Shown: positions 11,555 to 23,399 of the stretch, in pieces
How the letters are laid out: the number at the start of each line of letters is the position of its first letter
How positions within the stretch are numbered: the stretch's first letter is position 1
Assembly: GCA_014281115.1 (NCBI GenBank)
Contig: JACONQ010000012.1
Coordinates: 372,001-436,000 of the forward strand
Source of the DNA: Laburnicola sp. R22_1
Taxonomy: Eukaryota > Ascomycota > Dothideomycetes > Pleosporales > Didymosphaeriaceae
Length of the DNA stretch: 64,000 nucleotides
Reading direction: 5' to 3'
Made by a program: the position numbers and the translations under genes
The notes under the pieces: model-generated
Databases searched by the model: none
The model's input: only the letters and a program-made list of their open reading frames with translations
Told to the model about the DNA's origin: nothing

Positions 11555-11978
11555 GTATTACAACTATATACTAGGTACTAGATTTTAGTGCCTTCTATTT
11601 TACTCCTCTCTATATATAGTGCAGACTTAATCTTAGTTAGAATCTCCACATAATAAAGATCTTTAATAATCTTTAGAATAGTATAATTAATTTTGTCCTT
11701 TAATAGTAGCCCTACCTTATAAATCTTATTTTATAGTAGGTAAGCGAGATAGCTACTATTATCTAGCTAATTATTTATACTAGTTTTAAACTCTTTAGTA
11801 GTTATCTAACTATAGGTATTAGATAATAGAATTTTAGAATACAAAAAGATATTATATTACTATTAAAGATCTTTATTATGTAAAGATTCTAACTAAAGTT
11901 AAGTCTATACTATATATAAAAAGGAGTAAAATAAAAGGCACTAAAACCTAGTACCTAGCACATAGTAGTAGTAATAAA
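11555..11978. repeat. Inverted repeat with arms of about 125-130 bp
   Basis: The arm at about 11555-11685 (with CTAGGTACTAGATTTTAGTG and AGTGCAGACTTAATCTTAG) is the reverse complement of the arm at about 11853-11978 (AAGTCTATACTATATA, CACTAAAACCTAGTACCTAG). The spacer is about 165 bp. Arms differ mainly by transitions. It could be a foldback element or the ends of a short non-autonomous transposon. Confidence 0.75.
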
Positions 11979-12019
11979 ATATGCATAAAATAATAATAAT
12001 TTTGTTATTAACTTTCTAT

Positions 12020-12870
12020 ATAGTAGTATTAGTAATAGTAGTTAATAGATAGTTTACTATTTAGCATAACTAAGTTATATATTATCTCTTAACTAGTAGA
12101 CTATTAGAGAGCTATAGTAGACTATAAAGTTACAACTATAAAAGTAGTATAGGCACTAGAATACTTAACTATAGTTTAGTTATTATGCTTACAATCTAGT
12201 AGCTATAGCGCAACTATAGTTTACTATACACATAGTATATAAAGTCTACCTACTTTTATAATATTAGTAACACTTAGTATACTAAGTCTTTATCTCTTTA
12301 TCCATTATATCTAGTAATGTAATAACTACTTTCTAGCAACCTAATATTATATCTAAGTCTAATACCTACAGCAACATAACTATTATTAAATTTAGTTAGA
12401 GTATAGATAACTAGCTAGGCAAAGTTAAGAATAATCCCTAAAAATTTAGTAATCTTATATAACTACAAGGATTATTAGAGAGGTCTTTAGAGCTTATCTT
12501 TAAGTACCCTATTAGTAATATATTTAGGCTAATTCGCCGCGCCTTGTGCCTCTAAATCCTAGAGTGTAAGGCACTCCTTTGGATATTACGTTACTATATA
12601 TAATTAATAAAAAGTTAAATTTAAAAGATATAGTATTTATATTAAAAAAGGACTTTTTAGTATACTAGATATTACTAATATTAAAAGAGTAAATAGACTT
12701 TATACTATGCGTATAGCAAACTATAGTTTTACTATTCTATTACTTACACTACTTTTATAGTTATAACTCTACACTTTACTATAGCTCTCTAATAGTTTAC
12801 TAGTTAAGAGATAATATATAAATTAGTTATACTAGACTATATATTAATTACCATTACTAATACTACTAAG
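12020..12870. mobile_element. Long-terminal-inverted-repeat element, class unknown
   Basis: The left arm (about 12020-12285) matches the reverse complement of the right arm (about 12655-12870). Shared words include ATATTATCTCTTAACTAGTA and CTATTAGAGAGCTATAGTA. The arms enclose about 370 bp with no readable gene. The left arm carries an extra piece of about 40 bp. The long arms and short interior suggest a non-autonomous DNA transposon; no target duplication was established. Confidence 0.65.
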
Positions 12871-13543
12871 CAAAATATTAATATTAAAATTATTACAGTA
12901 AGGTAACTAAAAACCAATTTTTTATATCCTTTTAAAAATGTAATAACTTACCTATTTAGTAATAGAAAAATTATAGGATTTTCGTATATAATAGAGAGTC
13001 AGTACATTTAATAAGGTATACTTATATAATACTAACTAATTAGTGTTAAAAGGTTTTTAGCCTTAAATATAAGAAACCTTTAACATCTCTTTAGAAATAT
13101 AAATAACTTTTCTATTATAGTATTACATTTTTTTATATTATAGTATAGTTTAAGTATACAACAAATCTATGCATTTACAAATTTTTAGTATAGGTATTTC
13201 CTAAAACTATTGTTTATTTTAGATTATTTACTTTTTCTCTTTTAGCTATAGTATTATTATATAACAATCTAATTAATTCTAGATAGTCTTACCTTATAGC
13301 TAGAAGCCTAATTAAGATGTTAAGGTTTAAGAAAGTGTAATACTAAAGATATTTTTAATATATTTTTAATCCTTAATTTTTAACTTAGTTTAAGGCCCTA
13401 TAACTTTTGTATTACGTAGTTCTATAATTTTTAATTTTAATATAAGATTATTTTTAACTAATATAGCAATGTAAAAGTTTGTAGTATAATAGCTATAGTT
13501 TCTATATTTTTATTAATTAAAATTTCTTTTTTTACCTTTTACT
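12871..13543. other. RIP-degraded DNA, nothing identifiable
   Basis: AT-rich, with long T and A runs and no open frame or recognisable motif. Confidence 0.5.
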
Positions 13544-13555
13544 TAGAATTCTTAT

Positions 13556-14675
13556 TTGGCATTAATTAAATCTACCTAGGGGTAGAACGATAAAGGCTTT
13601 CATCTTAAATAACATAACAAAAAAAGCAGTGCCCCCTACTTAGTAATTAAAAAGAGTGTAAAAAAGGTAATTACAAAAAAAAAGCGCGTTTAAACTTACT
13701 AAGCGAGTCTTAGCGCGGAGGCTCTTATAAGCAAATTTTTTACGAAGAGGCCACATAGAACTTTAGTAGGGGAGGGATAAAACTTTAGCGCCGCCACGCT
13801 ATAGTTATTCTCCCTCCTTCTCTACTATCCACATTATTGTAAATAATACAAGTTAATATATTAATAGGTATATACTATTTCTTATAAGTAGTAGGATACG
13901 GATAATACGTACTAAATATACTATTGCTCTATTGCTATATTAAAGTTATTCTTAATAAAATCCCCACTATCTTTTTATACCCTACTATCTATCTAGATAT
14001 TAATAACGGCCTTGCTAACACTAAGATACTTACTAATGCTAAAAAGTGTACGCTAGAGTTCCGCATATCTATTACCTAAATAATAACTATACTATAGTTC
14101 TATTCTATCTATAAGATGCCTATTTAGCGTAAGAAACGGGTATACTTAATTATTTATAAGGCTAACCTCGTCTACTAGTTAGGTTAGTAGCTAGTCTAGT
14201 TTACTAAGTATAGAATAATTATATTCTTATACTAGTAGACGCAATTACTTCTTATTAGTAATAGAATTCTTAAAAAGGAAATATAAAAGAAAAATAATAA
14301 GGTCTTTATTAATAAGCTTTAGTATAGTAAAAGGGTTACATAGATTTACAAGATTTTTCTAGTTAATATAACTATATTAGCTTATCTAAATAAGTATACT
14401 ATATAAGTAGCATATAAGCGTAGATAGTTAATAATACTAATAGCAATAATCTAAGTAGACTATATATAGTGTAAGTGAACCTTACATTAGAACTAGAAGC
14501 TTATAGGTATTAGGGGTACAAGTAAATTTAAACTATTATCGCGTTATTAAGGTGTTTAAGATTAGTCTTTAATTAGAATTAGATACCATACATAGTAGTA
14601 TATAATAACCTTTCTATCTTAATCTACTTTAATCTCAAACTAAAAAAAGATTAAAAAGGCATTCGGTAAGCCGAC
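13556..14675 (+). mobile_element. Family A element, copy A1 (unclassified, 1.1 kb)
   Basis: This element is about 1,120 bp. It is flanked by the duplication YTAGAATTCTTAT (13543-13555 and 14676-14688), identical over 12 bases with a T/C difference in the first. One end carries the R1 sequence (CTACCTAGGGGTAGAACGA and onward). The other ends AAGCCGAC. Three further copies in the window share both ends. The plus strand between about 13930 and 14480 is the degraded coding core also seen in A4 and B1 (an LxYQLGQQ-like block and an FINKL-like block). I do not recognise the protein. Confidence 0.8.
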
Positions 14676-14798
14676 CTAGAATTCTTATATTATAAAATAA
14701 AAAATAAATTATAAACTAGTTAATATTAAATTACTAGTACTTAGTATATTACTCCCTAGCTTCTATAATAGCCTTATAATAGTTAGGTATAGATAATA

Positions 14799-16670
14799 AT
14801 GTACTTTGCACTCGAGTTAGATACTCTATTAAGTCGGACACTTTACTAAGACCCTACTAAGTTCTATACTATTCACGATAGTATAGAGTTAATAAAAACT
14901 ATTTTTAATAGTCTAAATAGGCTAAACTATTTAGAATCTACTTCTATAAGCTGTCTAGAGGTTTTTTTTATTATGCCTAGACTTGCCACAGCGTCTACAG
15001 CGCTGTTAAGCGAATTCGTCTTTATTAGTACGCACCCTCTTCTTTACCTTCTTGCTATTACTACGCACCCCAAAGTCCTTTAGAGTAGCCAGTCGCTGGC
15101 CCTCTTTAACTATAAGGACTTCTTCTTACTACAATCACTTTCTTTTATATAATTTACGTTGTGTGGCGGCCTTATTAGCAGCTTAAAGTTTGGCGTTGCG
15201 TTTGGTTATTAATACCAAAGAATACCCTATTATCATAGCGCCTTTAACAAGCTTTTCCATCGCCTTAACTATATAAGTTAGGGAACTATCCACATGCCTT
15301 TAAATTATCTACCTAACCAGCGTTAATTACGACCTAAGTTCTATACTATTTCGCGAAGTTTACAACTTCTATACACTATCGCAAATAGTACAAAGTAAAG
15401 GCGTACGCAGGCGGACGTTAAGCTGTAATATCACAGCTTCTAGGTTGTGGGGCACTAGGCTAGCACCTTAAAAGCCTTCTTTAATATTACTTTTAGTACA
15501 CAAAGCCTTAAAAGCAGTAATAAAGCAAGGTAGGAACTTAATTTTAGTAATGTGCGTAATGTGATTGCGCATTAAATCCTTAGCTTAGCGCCTATACGCC
15601 TTTTTTAAAGGCGCGAAACAGCCCACATTAAGTGGCTACAAGAGATGCGATAAATGCGAGGGCATACAGAGAGTAACAATATTACTCTTCTTATAATACT
15701 ATTTAAATTTAAACAAGTTATAACTCTTATAGCTATTAAGAATAAGCAAATATATTATACTAATAACACGCCTCTTTGTATGCTTATTAAAGTGCGTTAG
15801 CCACTATAGACTAAGCTTATTTATTATCTAGCCGTTTTTAGAGACTATAATAACCCAATTATAAGATAGATTCTTCTCCTTATACTAGGCAGAGAGGTAG
15901 TGCTTGCCCCCAAAGATAATAAAGGGTGGAATCCACCACCCCATCGCATTAATGCCTTAGATAACTATTATCCACTCCCTATTGCCCTACTGCACCTACT
16001 TTGGCCGTCCTTAACACTCAGAGCCTATAACTACTACTCTAGTTAATATTATGCCTATTATAAAGCCTGCTTTATTAAAATTATAGGTGTCCTTGTCTAG
16101 AATACTATATTTGGCCTTTATATTCTCTATAAGCTAGAACTAGTCTTATATTACCTTAGGATCCTCCTAGAGAGCTCTTTTGTAGTCGTACTTTCAATTA
16201 AACTTAACTTTAAGCTCTGGCTAGCGCTTAACAAAGTCATAAGGCCACCTCTAGCCAACTAGCTTATAGTGGCGTGTAGCCAGTAAAGAATCAGCCATAT
16301 CTTTTATAGCATCGAGCTAAGGCAAAAATCCTCGCGCGTCTAGGTCGAGTATATGCTCCACAATCGCCTGCTCCTCTCTTATAGTAAGTCTTATTTTGTT
16401 AAGTGCGCAGTCGCGTCTAAACGTCTTTCTAGCGCGTTAGTTACTAAGTGTACTTTAAGAAACGTTATAGATAGCTACAGCCCATCGCTAAGAGAGTGTT
16501 GCGTCTTATTTAATAGCCTAAATTATAAGCTATATACGCACTTCTTTTAACGCTAGTAGTTTATTGTGTGGTTAAGGCATCGCGTTATACTATTGCTAAT
16601 AGTACGTTTTAGTAGAGTCTTAGCAAAGTGTCTAACTTAATAGAGTATTCAACTCGAGTGCAAAGTACGT
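14799..16670 (-). mobile_element. Fot1-like transposon, copy 2 (heavily RIP-mutated)
   Basis: This 1,872-bp copy is flanked by TA (14797-14798 and 16671-16672). Terminal repeats read ATGTACTTTGCACTCGAG on the left and CTCGAGTGCAAAGTACGT on the right. Its subterminal direct repeats resemble copy 3, not copy 1. It aligns with copy 1 along its whole length but has many C-to-T and G-to-A changes. Confidence 0.92.
14927..16580 (-). pseudogene. Fot1-like transposase, dead copy 2
   Basis: The start (ATG at 16580) and stop (14927) correspond to those of copy 1. The span is one base longer, because of an extra base in the T run near 14965, so the end is frameshifted. Many RIP-type stops interrupt it. 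The first catalytic motif reads NKAGF where copy 1 has DESGF, so the first acidic residue is lost. The zinc-knuckle region is still traceable. Confidence 0.85.
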
Positions 16671-16734
16671 TATACAATTATCTATATCCTTTTATAGAAT
16701 TAATTCCCATTTCTCTTTAATAGCTACTTTAAAA

Positions 16735-16930
16735 GTATTATAACTTTTTTAGCTAGCCCCTACCCCTAAACTATATATTTACGGTTAGAAAGTCTATATT
16801 TTAATAAACTCTAAACGTTTTTAATAGGAGTTAAATCTGAACTATAGGGGGTAAGGAAAAAGATTAATTTTATTCTTTTTAAACCACTCTATAACGCTAT
16901 TTGTTTTATGAGTAGGGGCGTTATATTGTT
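16735..16930 (-). pseudogene. Tc1/mariner transposase C-terminal remnant
   Basis: On the minus strand the sequence reads QYNAPTHKTNSVIEWFKKNK, then INLFPYPP, then a block like SDLTPIKNVWSLLK after allowing one frame slip and a few RIP changes. This matches the DDE_3 signature of Tc1/mariner transposases (DNAPxH ... PPYSPDLNPIENVW). Only about 65 residues survive. The upstream part could not be traced past the R1 repeat at about 17000. Confidence 0.7.
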
Positions 16931-16999
16931 AAAAATACTAGCCTATTAATTAATTAGTATTAATAATAATATATATATATATAATATTTTTATAATTAA

Positions 17000-17117
17000 A
17001 TTACTTTATTTACACTCTTGTTAATTACTAAGCAGGGGGCTCTGCTTTTTTGTTATGTTATTTGAGATAAAAGCCTTTATCGTTCTACTCCTAGGTAGTT
17101 AGTTTAAGAACACACAC
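17000..17117 (-). repeat. R1 SINE-like repeat, minus copy
   Basis: It contains the conserved core AAGCAGGGGGCTCTGC and AAGCCTTTATCGTTCTAC, ending CCTAGGTAGTTAGTTTAAGA. It is a solitary copy that lacks the rest of family A. It sits next to the Tc1/mariner remnant. Confidence 0.75.
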
Positions 17118-17426
17118 ATAAATAATATAATAATAATTAAAGAAAAGTAAAAAGAGAGAAAAAAAAGAATTAATTATAATAAATAAAGACTAACTGGGTT
17201 TATAATGCTTTTTAACTATAGAGACGACTATCTTTTTAATATAGTCCCTATTAGTGTATTTAGGCCTTTTATTAGAATTTTATAATAGGGAGGAGTCTTT
17301 TATAAACTATAATTCAGATCTCTCCCCTATTTAAATTAAGCCCTATACCTAAATTGTTATATTGCGGCCTATAAAAAGTAAATTAGTGTAAGTAAAATCA
17401 TAGTTTTATAGGATGATATGTGCGTA

Positions 17427-17576
17427 ATAATTCTATAATTTAAAATTTAAAATTTACTACTTAGTTATCTAGTAATTAGGCAGTTTTAAAGATAACTTTA
17501 TAAAAGTCTAAAATAAAAACTTTCTAATTACTAGATGACTCACTAGTAACTTTTAAACTTTAAATTATGGAATTAT
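17427..17576. mobile_element. Short inverted-repeat element (MITE-like), about 150 bp
   Basis: Arms of about 52 bp are reverse complements: left TAATTCTATAATTTAAA to CTAGTAATTA, right TAATTACTAGATGACTC to TTAAATTATGGAATTA. The spacer is about 46 bp. The right arm retains C/G positions that are T/A on the left, as expected from RIP. Size and structure fit a MITE, but the target duplication is unclear. Confidence 0.65.
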
Positions 17577-18070
17577 AAAGAAGAGAGTGTAACCTTTTTT
17601 AATTTAATAAATTTAAAAAAGACTTACTATTTAAGCGGGTATTATCCTATTTTTAATATCTAACTTTTTAATTTTCTTTTATTCTAGATTATTCTACTCT
17701 AGTTCTATGGCTCCTTTAAATAGCACACTTGTCTAAGAATATATTCTGTTCTAGAATATAATTTTTGAGCATTCTTTTATACATCTCTTTAGCTATTAGT
17801 GGCCTATTTGTAGCTCTTTCTTTATTTAAAATAGCAATTTTCTTAGAAATTATTATTTTATAATCCTCCTCTTTTAAAAATCTTTATAGAGTTTATTTTA
17901 TAGCCCCTACATTATTCTCTACTATTAATATTTTATTAACATTTTAAAGGCTTTTAATTAAATCCCTATTAATAACTCTTTTTCTCTTTCTAATATTTTC
18001 TTTAGTCGTCCTTTTTTAATAGGGTTTTGTAAACTAGAATTATTATTATTAGCTTTTAAAAAATTTATAG
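17577..18070. other. RIP-degraded DNA, nothing identifiable
   Basis: AT-rich sequence with no readable frame. Short T-rich tracts are present. Confidence 0.45.
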
Positions 18071-18086
18071 AATTATATAGACTTTA

Positions 18087-19217
18087 GTCGGCTTGCCAAA
18101 TATCTTTTATAACTTTTTTTTTGGTTTAAGGTTAAAGTAGATTAAGATAGAAGGTTATTATGTACTATATACGGCACTTAATTCTAATAAAAGACTAATC
18201 TTAAACACTACCTAATAACGCGAAAATAGTTTAAACTTACTTGCACCTCCTAATACCTATAAGCTCCTAATATCTATAAGCTCCTAGTTCTAATATAAGG
18301 TTTACTTACGCTATATATAGTCTACCTAGATTATTACTATTAGCATTGTTAACTATTTACGCTTATACGCTACTTACGCAGCGTACTTACTTAGATAAGC
18401 TAATATAGCTATAATAGCTAAAAGAATCTTATAGATCTATACAACGCTTTTATTACACTAGAGATTATTAATAAACACCTTGTTCTCTACTTTTTACCTT
18501 CCTTTTTAAATTCTATTACTAATAAGGAGCAATTTTATCTACTAGAGCGAGAATATAGTCTTCTTAGTTTTTACAAACTAGATAAGCTGCTAATCTAGCT
18601 AGTATATAAGGATTGCCTTGCGGATAGTTAGGTATACTAGGCTCCTATAAATAATTATCTTATAGATAGAATAGAACTTTAGCATTATTACCCTAGTAGC
18701 AGCAGCGCAAATCTTTAGTGTGTACTTTTTAGTAATAGCAAGTACTTTAGAAATAATATTAATGCCTAGATAGATAGCAGGGCGTAGAGAGATAGTAATA
18801 GGAGAATATTTGTTAAGAATAAATTTAATATAGTAATAGAGCGATAGTATATCTAGTATATATTACCCTTATACTACTTATAAGAAATACTATATACTTA
18901 TTAATATATTAACTTATATTATTTATAATAATTAGGATAGTAAAGAATAAAGATAGATAACTATAGCATGGCTACGCTAAAATCTTATTCCTCCCCTACT
19001 AAAGTTCTAAGTGGCCTCTTTGTAAAAAATTTGCTTATAGGAGCAGCACTACGCTAAGACTACTAAGCTCGCTTAGTAGTTTAAACACGCTTTTTATATA
19101 ATTATATCTTTTCTTTACGCTCTTATTAATTACTAAGCAGGGGGCTCTACTTTTTTTGTTATGTTATTTAAGATAAAAGCCTTTGTCGTTTTACTTCTAG
19201 GTAGGTAATTTAATAAT
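18087..19217 (-). mobile_element. Family A element, copy A2 (reverse)
   Basis: It begins GTCGGCTTGCCAAATATC and ends with R1 (AAGCCTTTGTCGTTTTAC onward), in the opposite orientation to A1. The sequence just inside R1 (GTTCTAAGTGGCCTCTTTG, CTTAGTAGTTTAAAC) matches A1, A3 and A4. Flanking 13-mers (TATATAGACTTTA and ATACATACTTTTA) look like a diverged target duplication. The right edge is approximate. Confidence 0.75.
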
Positions 19218-19229
19218 ATATACATACTT

Positions 19230-19700
19230 TTAGTAGGTTTATTTAAAGTAATAGAAATAGTAAAAATAGTAAAAATAGAGCAATTGGCTTTTAAAAGAAG
19301 GTTGACATTATATTTAAGCTAGGAGAAATTTGAATCCATTGTTATTAAGACGAGGAAATAGGTGTTTAAATTTTTTTAAAAAAATCTTTTTCTAATTTTA
19401 AATTAGTAGTTAATTATATAATACTATAGTCTTAGCATTAATACTATTTTTAGAATTTGAAAAATGTACTTAATTAGATAAAATTTAACTTCAAATTCTA
19501 ACTTACGTAATCTATATTAGTCCTATTTAGGCTTAGCTTAGTAATAAGTTTAGTAAGTGTGGCCAAAAATTAAAAATAAGTAATTTTCTAGTATTTTTCA
19601 TAGACTTTGTTAAATAAAGGTTATTATAAGAATATTGCTTACTAAGCAAATATAGAATTAAAAATTAAAAATAGAGAACCTATCCGTATACTATATGGGC
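19230..19700. other. AT-rich stretch with relatively many CpA/TpG words
   Basis: Words such as GGTTGACATTATATTTAAGC, TTGAATCCATTGTTATT and TTTGAAAAATGTAC retain CA and TG dinucleotides that are rare nearby. The stretch seems less affected by RIP. No gene is visible. Confidence 0.4.
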
Positions 19701-19715
19701 AAGGGTACCTAAGAG

Positions 19716-19882
19716 TGTTAAGGTTTTAATATTGCCGCATAATAGCATCACGTAGAGATTACATAATATCCGTGCGCCGCGGCCTATGCGCTATAGGATC
19801 TTCTTCTTTCTATTCGCATCCTCTCTAGAGACAAGCAATTAATACTAAGTTATTCTATTATATTATTTTCTTTTCTCGTACA
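19716..19882. mobile_element. Possible solo LTR
   Basis: A block of more normal composition starts TGTTAAGG and ends TCTCGTACA. It has TG...CA borders and an internal promoter-like GCGCTATAGGATCTTCTTC. Its composition and layout resemble a small fungal LTR. No matching second copy or 5-bp target duplication was found, so the edges and the class are unsure. Confidence 0.3.
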
Positions 19883-20351
19883 ATCGCCCCGTACACCCTC
19901 TATGCTTACTAGTATAGAGGATTAGAATTTAATATCTATACAGCTAGCTATAGAGTATCTATTTAACAGAACCTTTTAATTTTTAATCCTTAAAAAGTAA
20001 TAGTATAGCTTTAATATAAGTAGAATTATAACAATTTTAAAAAGTAATATACTTTTAATCTTATAGCCTAAAATTAAAGAAAAAAATCTTATTTAAACAA
20101 ATAATTAAATAAATAACCTCTGCTAAATATTTAGCATAGTACTTATACCTATAGCTCCTACATATATATATAAATATAGACCTCTATATGTCTAAAGAAA
20201 AGTTATAGGAGTTTAAAAATAGAGATTTAAAAATATCTATTTCTAAGTCTATATATATACCCAGTTTATAATTACTAAGTAGAATCTTTATTTATTATTT
20301 ATAACTAGGTAATTTTATCTCTAATATATTAAAAATTACTTTTATTTATAA

Positions 20352-20562
20352 ATACCTTTTACACGCTCTTTTTAATTACTAAGCAGAAGGCTTTGCTTTT
20401 TTATTATATTATTTAAGATAAAAGCCTTTGTCGTCCTACCCCTATATAGATAAATTAACGCCACATACTTATTTTAATTACTAAATAGGGGCTCTATTTT
20501 TTTATATTATTTAAGATAAAAGCCTTTATTATTCTACCTTTAGGTAGATTTAATTAACGCTG
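20352..20562 (-). repeat. Two adjacent R1 repeats (minus orientation)
   Basis: The first (about 20352-20468) has ACTAAGCAGAAGGCTTTGC and CTTTGTCGTCCTACCCC. The second (about 20469-20562) has ACTAAATAGGGGCTC and TTATTATTCTACCTTTAGG. They sit head to tail with no clear gap. Confidence 0.75.
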
Positions 20563-20627
20563 TATAATTAGATTTAAATAATACTAAAAATAGATATAGT
20601 TAGAAATGGCTAAAAAATGTACTTCTT

Positions 20628-20755
20628 ATTAAAGGCTTTTAGCTAGTCTTAACTAAGACTTATAGGCACTTTATATATAGATTATATAATTAAATCTTTT
20701 TAACTAGTCTTAACTCAGATCTATGGGCCCTTTATAGTTAGATTATATAATTATG
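20628..20755. repeat. Tandem duplication of a unit of about 70 bp
   Basis: TTTTAGCTAGTCTTAACTAA through TAGATTATATAATTA is repeated immediately as TTTTAACTAGTCTTAACTCA through TAGATTATATAATTA. A related segment, including TTTTAGAAATAACGCTATTA, recurs near 61610-61700, so the unit belongs to a dispersed repeat. Confidence 0.65.
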
Positions 20756-20800
20756 GAACTTTTTAATTTTAGAAATAACGCTATTATAAGTACCTATCGC

Positions 20801-20915
20801 TTTTTTATAATTACCTTTTCACGCTCTTTTAAATTACAAAGCAGGGGACTCTGCTTTTTTTATTATGTTATTTAAGATAAAAGCCTTTATTATTCTACCC
20901 CTAGGTAGTTAAATA
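20801..20915 (-). repeat. R1 SINE-like repeat, minus copy
   Basis: It starts at TTTTTTATAATTACCTTTTC and contains GCAGGGGACTCTGC and the CCCCTAGGTAGTTAAAT end. The full R1 length is present. Confidence 0.75.
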
Positions 20916-20919
20916 ATAA

Positions 20920-22640
20920 TATATAAGTAACTACTAATAATACCTTTACTAGTATCTTTGCTGCCTATAGTATATTTACTAATATCTAAATATTTACTAG
21001 CTACTATACGCTTCTATTATTATATGCTTATAATCCTTTAAAAACTAATTATTATTTAGTATCTTTAGTAACACTCTAAAGTGCTTTACCTATTAATTAA
21101 TATAATTTATATTTACTTAAGTTGCTATAATATTAGTTCTTATAAATACTATTAGTATATTATATAGCTTAATAATAGCTTACAAACTATATTCTTATAT
21201 ATAATACTATAAGGGACTTTAGACTAAGAGGTTAGAGTTACCTAAGTAAACTTATAAATTTAATAGAGTTTAATAGTAACTCTAGCTATAAACTTATATA
21301 TACTCCTAGCTTAGCAGAAGCACAGACCTAGAAGTCTAAGGTAGTAGACTAAGTAATTATAAAAGGGTGCTTAGCCCCTTATATATCTTCCCCCCCGCCG
21401 TAAAAAAGTCCTAGTATTATATTCTATACTCTCTACAGTAATAGCACTAATCTCCCTTTTACACGCCTAAAGTCTTAAGGAGAAATCTAATACTGCGTGT
21501 GCTAGTAATAGTGCTTTAAGCCTCTAGGAAGTTCTAAGCGTACTTTAGCTAAAGAAAGTACTAGCTTTCTATCCTTCTACCTTTAGAAGGGCAACCTAGT
21601 TATTATATCTAACATATTTATATTTATATCTCTTAGTTTTATAGTATAGTCACCTATTTTAGTGAAGAATTTATGCTAGTATTATTTACTCTAGCTATAA
21701 TAAATAAAAAGGTCTTTACCTTAGTTCTGCTTTTTTTCTCTACTCTACTACTATATCTACGACGCTTCTTATTAATATTATGCTGTATTCTATTTACTAT
21801 ATCTGCTTTTATACTATTTCTACTATCTTCTTTATTATGTATCTCTATTATAGTTAAAGCTAATAAGTAACACCTTATAGCAGTCCTTACAACTCAAAGT
21901 AAGTATTTAAAGGCTAGCTTAACTATAGCTTAGTATTCCTCTATAAAGATTATAACTTATAGCACTTTTACTTATAATAGTAAGCCTTTACTACCTACTC
22001 TAAATTCCTATAGTACTAAGAACCTTAAGGAGTTTATGCGTAATAAGTCTATAAAGAATTATTATAGGGTTAGTTCCTTAGTTTTTTTGTGTTATTCCTT
22101 ACTAATTCTAGGTAGTTCTTTAAAAACTTAAGTTATAATTAAAAGACCCTTAAGGCTATTTATATAATATCTAAGGAGTGCATCTTTAAGGCCGCCTATA
22201 TTTATAAGAAAACCTACTAGCGCTACCTTAAGTAGCTTATTTTCTATGCGTAAAGGCTTATAGAAAAGAAGTGTAACTATATGGCTTATATTATTCATTC
22301 TAGTAAGTGTTTAGATAAGGTATAATAATTCTTTAGCAAACTTCTTCCTTACTAATCTATATCTTATATCTAGAATAGCTTATAAGAGGACTTTGCTAAG
22401 AGTAAATTTACTAACCTCATTTTAAAATATATTCTTTATAGTAATAATTATATTAGTAAGCCCCTTCTTAATCGCTAGTAAGCTTATCTTAACGTTTTTA
22501 TCTATAAGTATAGCTTCGCTATCTAGAGTGCTTAAGTTAAGCTCTAGAAAATAAATAATACTAATACTAAGTATTCTAAATAGGATATAGAGCTTTTATA
22601 TTAGACTGTTATAATTTAGTAAAATACTTGTACTATTCTT
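20920..22640. other. Degraded DNA, possibly gag side of a retroelement
   Basis: Stretches on the plus strand such as 22150-22600 look formerly coding and lead into the RT fragment at 22660, but no gag, zinc-knuckle or protease motif could be read. A 65-codon open frame at 21673-21870 is purely hydrophobic and AT-driven and is not called as a gene. Confidence 0.4.
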
Positions 22641-22659
22641 TAAGCTCTTCCCTATTAGC

Positions 22660-23370
22660 CCCTCTATAACCTATCTAAGATTAAGCTAAGTGTCTTGTGT
22701 AAGTATATCGCAGATTACTTGCGAAGAGGCTAGATATAATAATTAAGGTTACTAGCTAGAGTACTAATTCTATTTGCGAAGAAGAAGGATAGTATATTAA
22801 GGCTATGCGTAGATTATTATGGCCTTAATAAGATTACTATTAAGAATTATTATGCGTTACCCTTAATTGCTAAGTTCTTAGAAAGATTAGCAAAAGCGAA
22901 GTTTTTTACTAAGCTTAATATCTAAGAGGTAGATTATAGGATAAGAATTAAGGAAGGCGATAAATAGAAGATAGCTTTTCGTACGAAGTATGGACACTTT
23001 AAGTGCTTAGTAATGCCGTTTGGTTTAACTAATACTCTAGCACAATTCCAGGAGCATATTAATAAAGTCCTAGTAGGACTAATTAATATAACGTGTATTA
23101 TCTATTTAGATAATATACTTCTCTTCTCTAATATAGAAGAGGAACATAAATAATATATAAAAGAAGTTCTTTGAAGACTATAGAAGGCCAAACTATATAT
23201 TAAATTTAGTAAGTACGAGTTTTATTAGAATGAGACAGAGTATCTAGGCTATAATATTAGCTAAAAGGGAGTTAGAATATATAAAGACTGTGTAAAAACA
23301 ATTATAAAATGGCCACTTCCTAAGGTAGTACGTAATATTAGAGTGTTAATTAGTTTTATAAATTATTATA
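22660..23370 (+). pseudogene. Ty3/Gypsy reverse transcriptase fragment
   Basis: Reading through RIP stops in one plus frame gives the Gypsy RT pattern in order: [54 protein letters not shown] and FSKYEFYQNETEYLGYNIS. The catalytic YxDD reads YLDN (about 23102-23113), a G-to-A change. About 235 codons are traceable. Outside this block the protein cannot be followed. A direct repeat of about 40 bp (ATTTAGTAAAATACTT and onward) brackets the fragment at about 22613 and 23363. Confidence 0.85.
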
Positions 23371-23399
23371 ATTTAGTAAAATACTTATACTATTGTTTA

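Noticed and set aside
19681..19930. Possible tRNA or small RNA gene in the more GC-rich block
   Set aside because: No cloverleaf or box A/B could be read; a solo LTR is more likely.
21673..21870. 65-codon hydrophobic open frame
   Set aside because: Leucine/serine-rich product typical of AT-rich noise, no homologous motif, flanked by stop-dense DNA.
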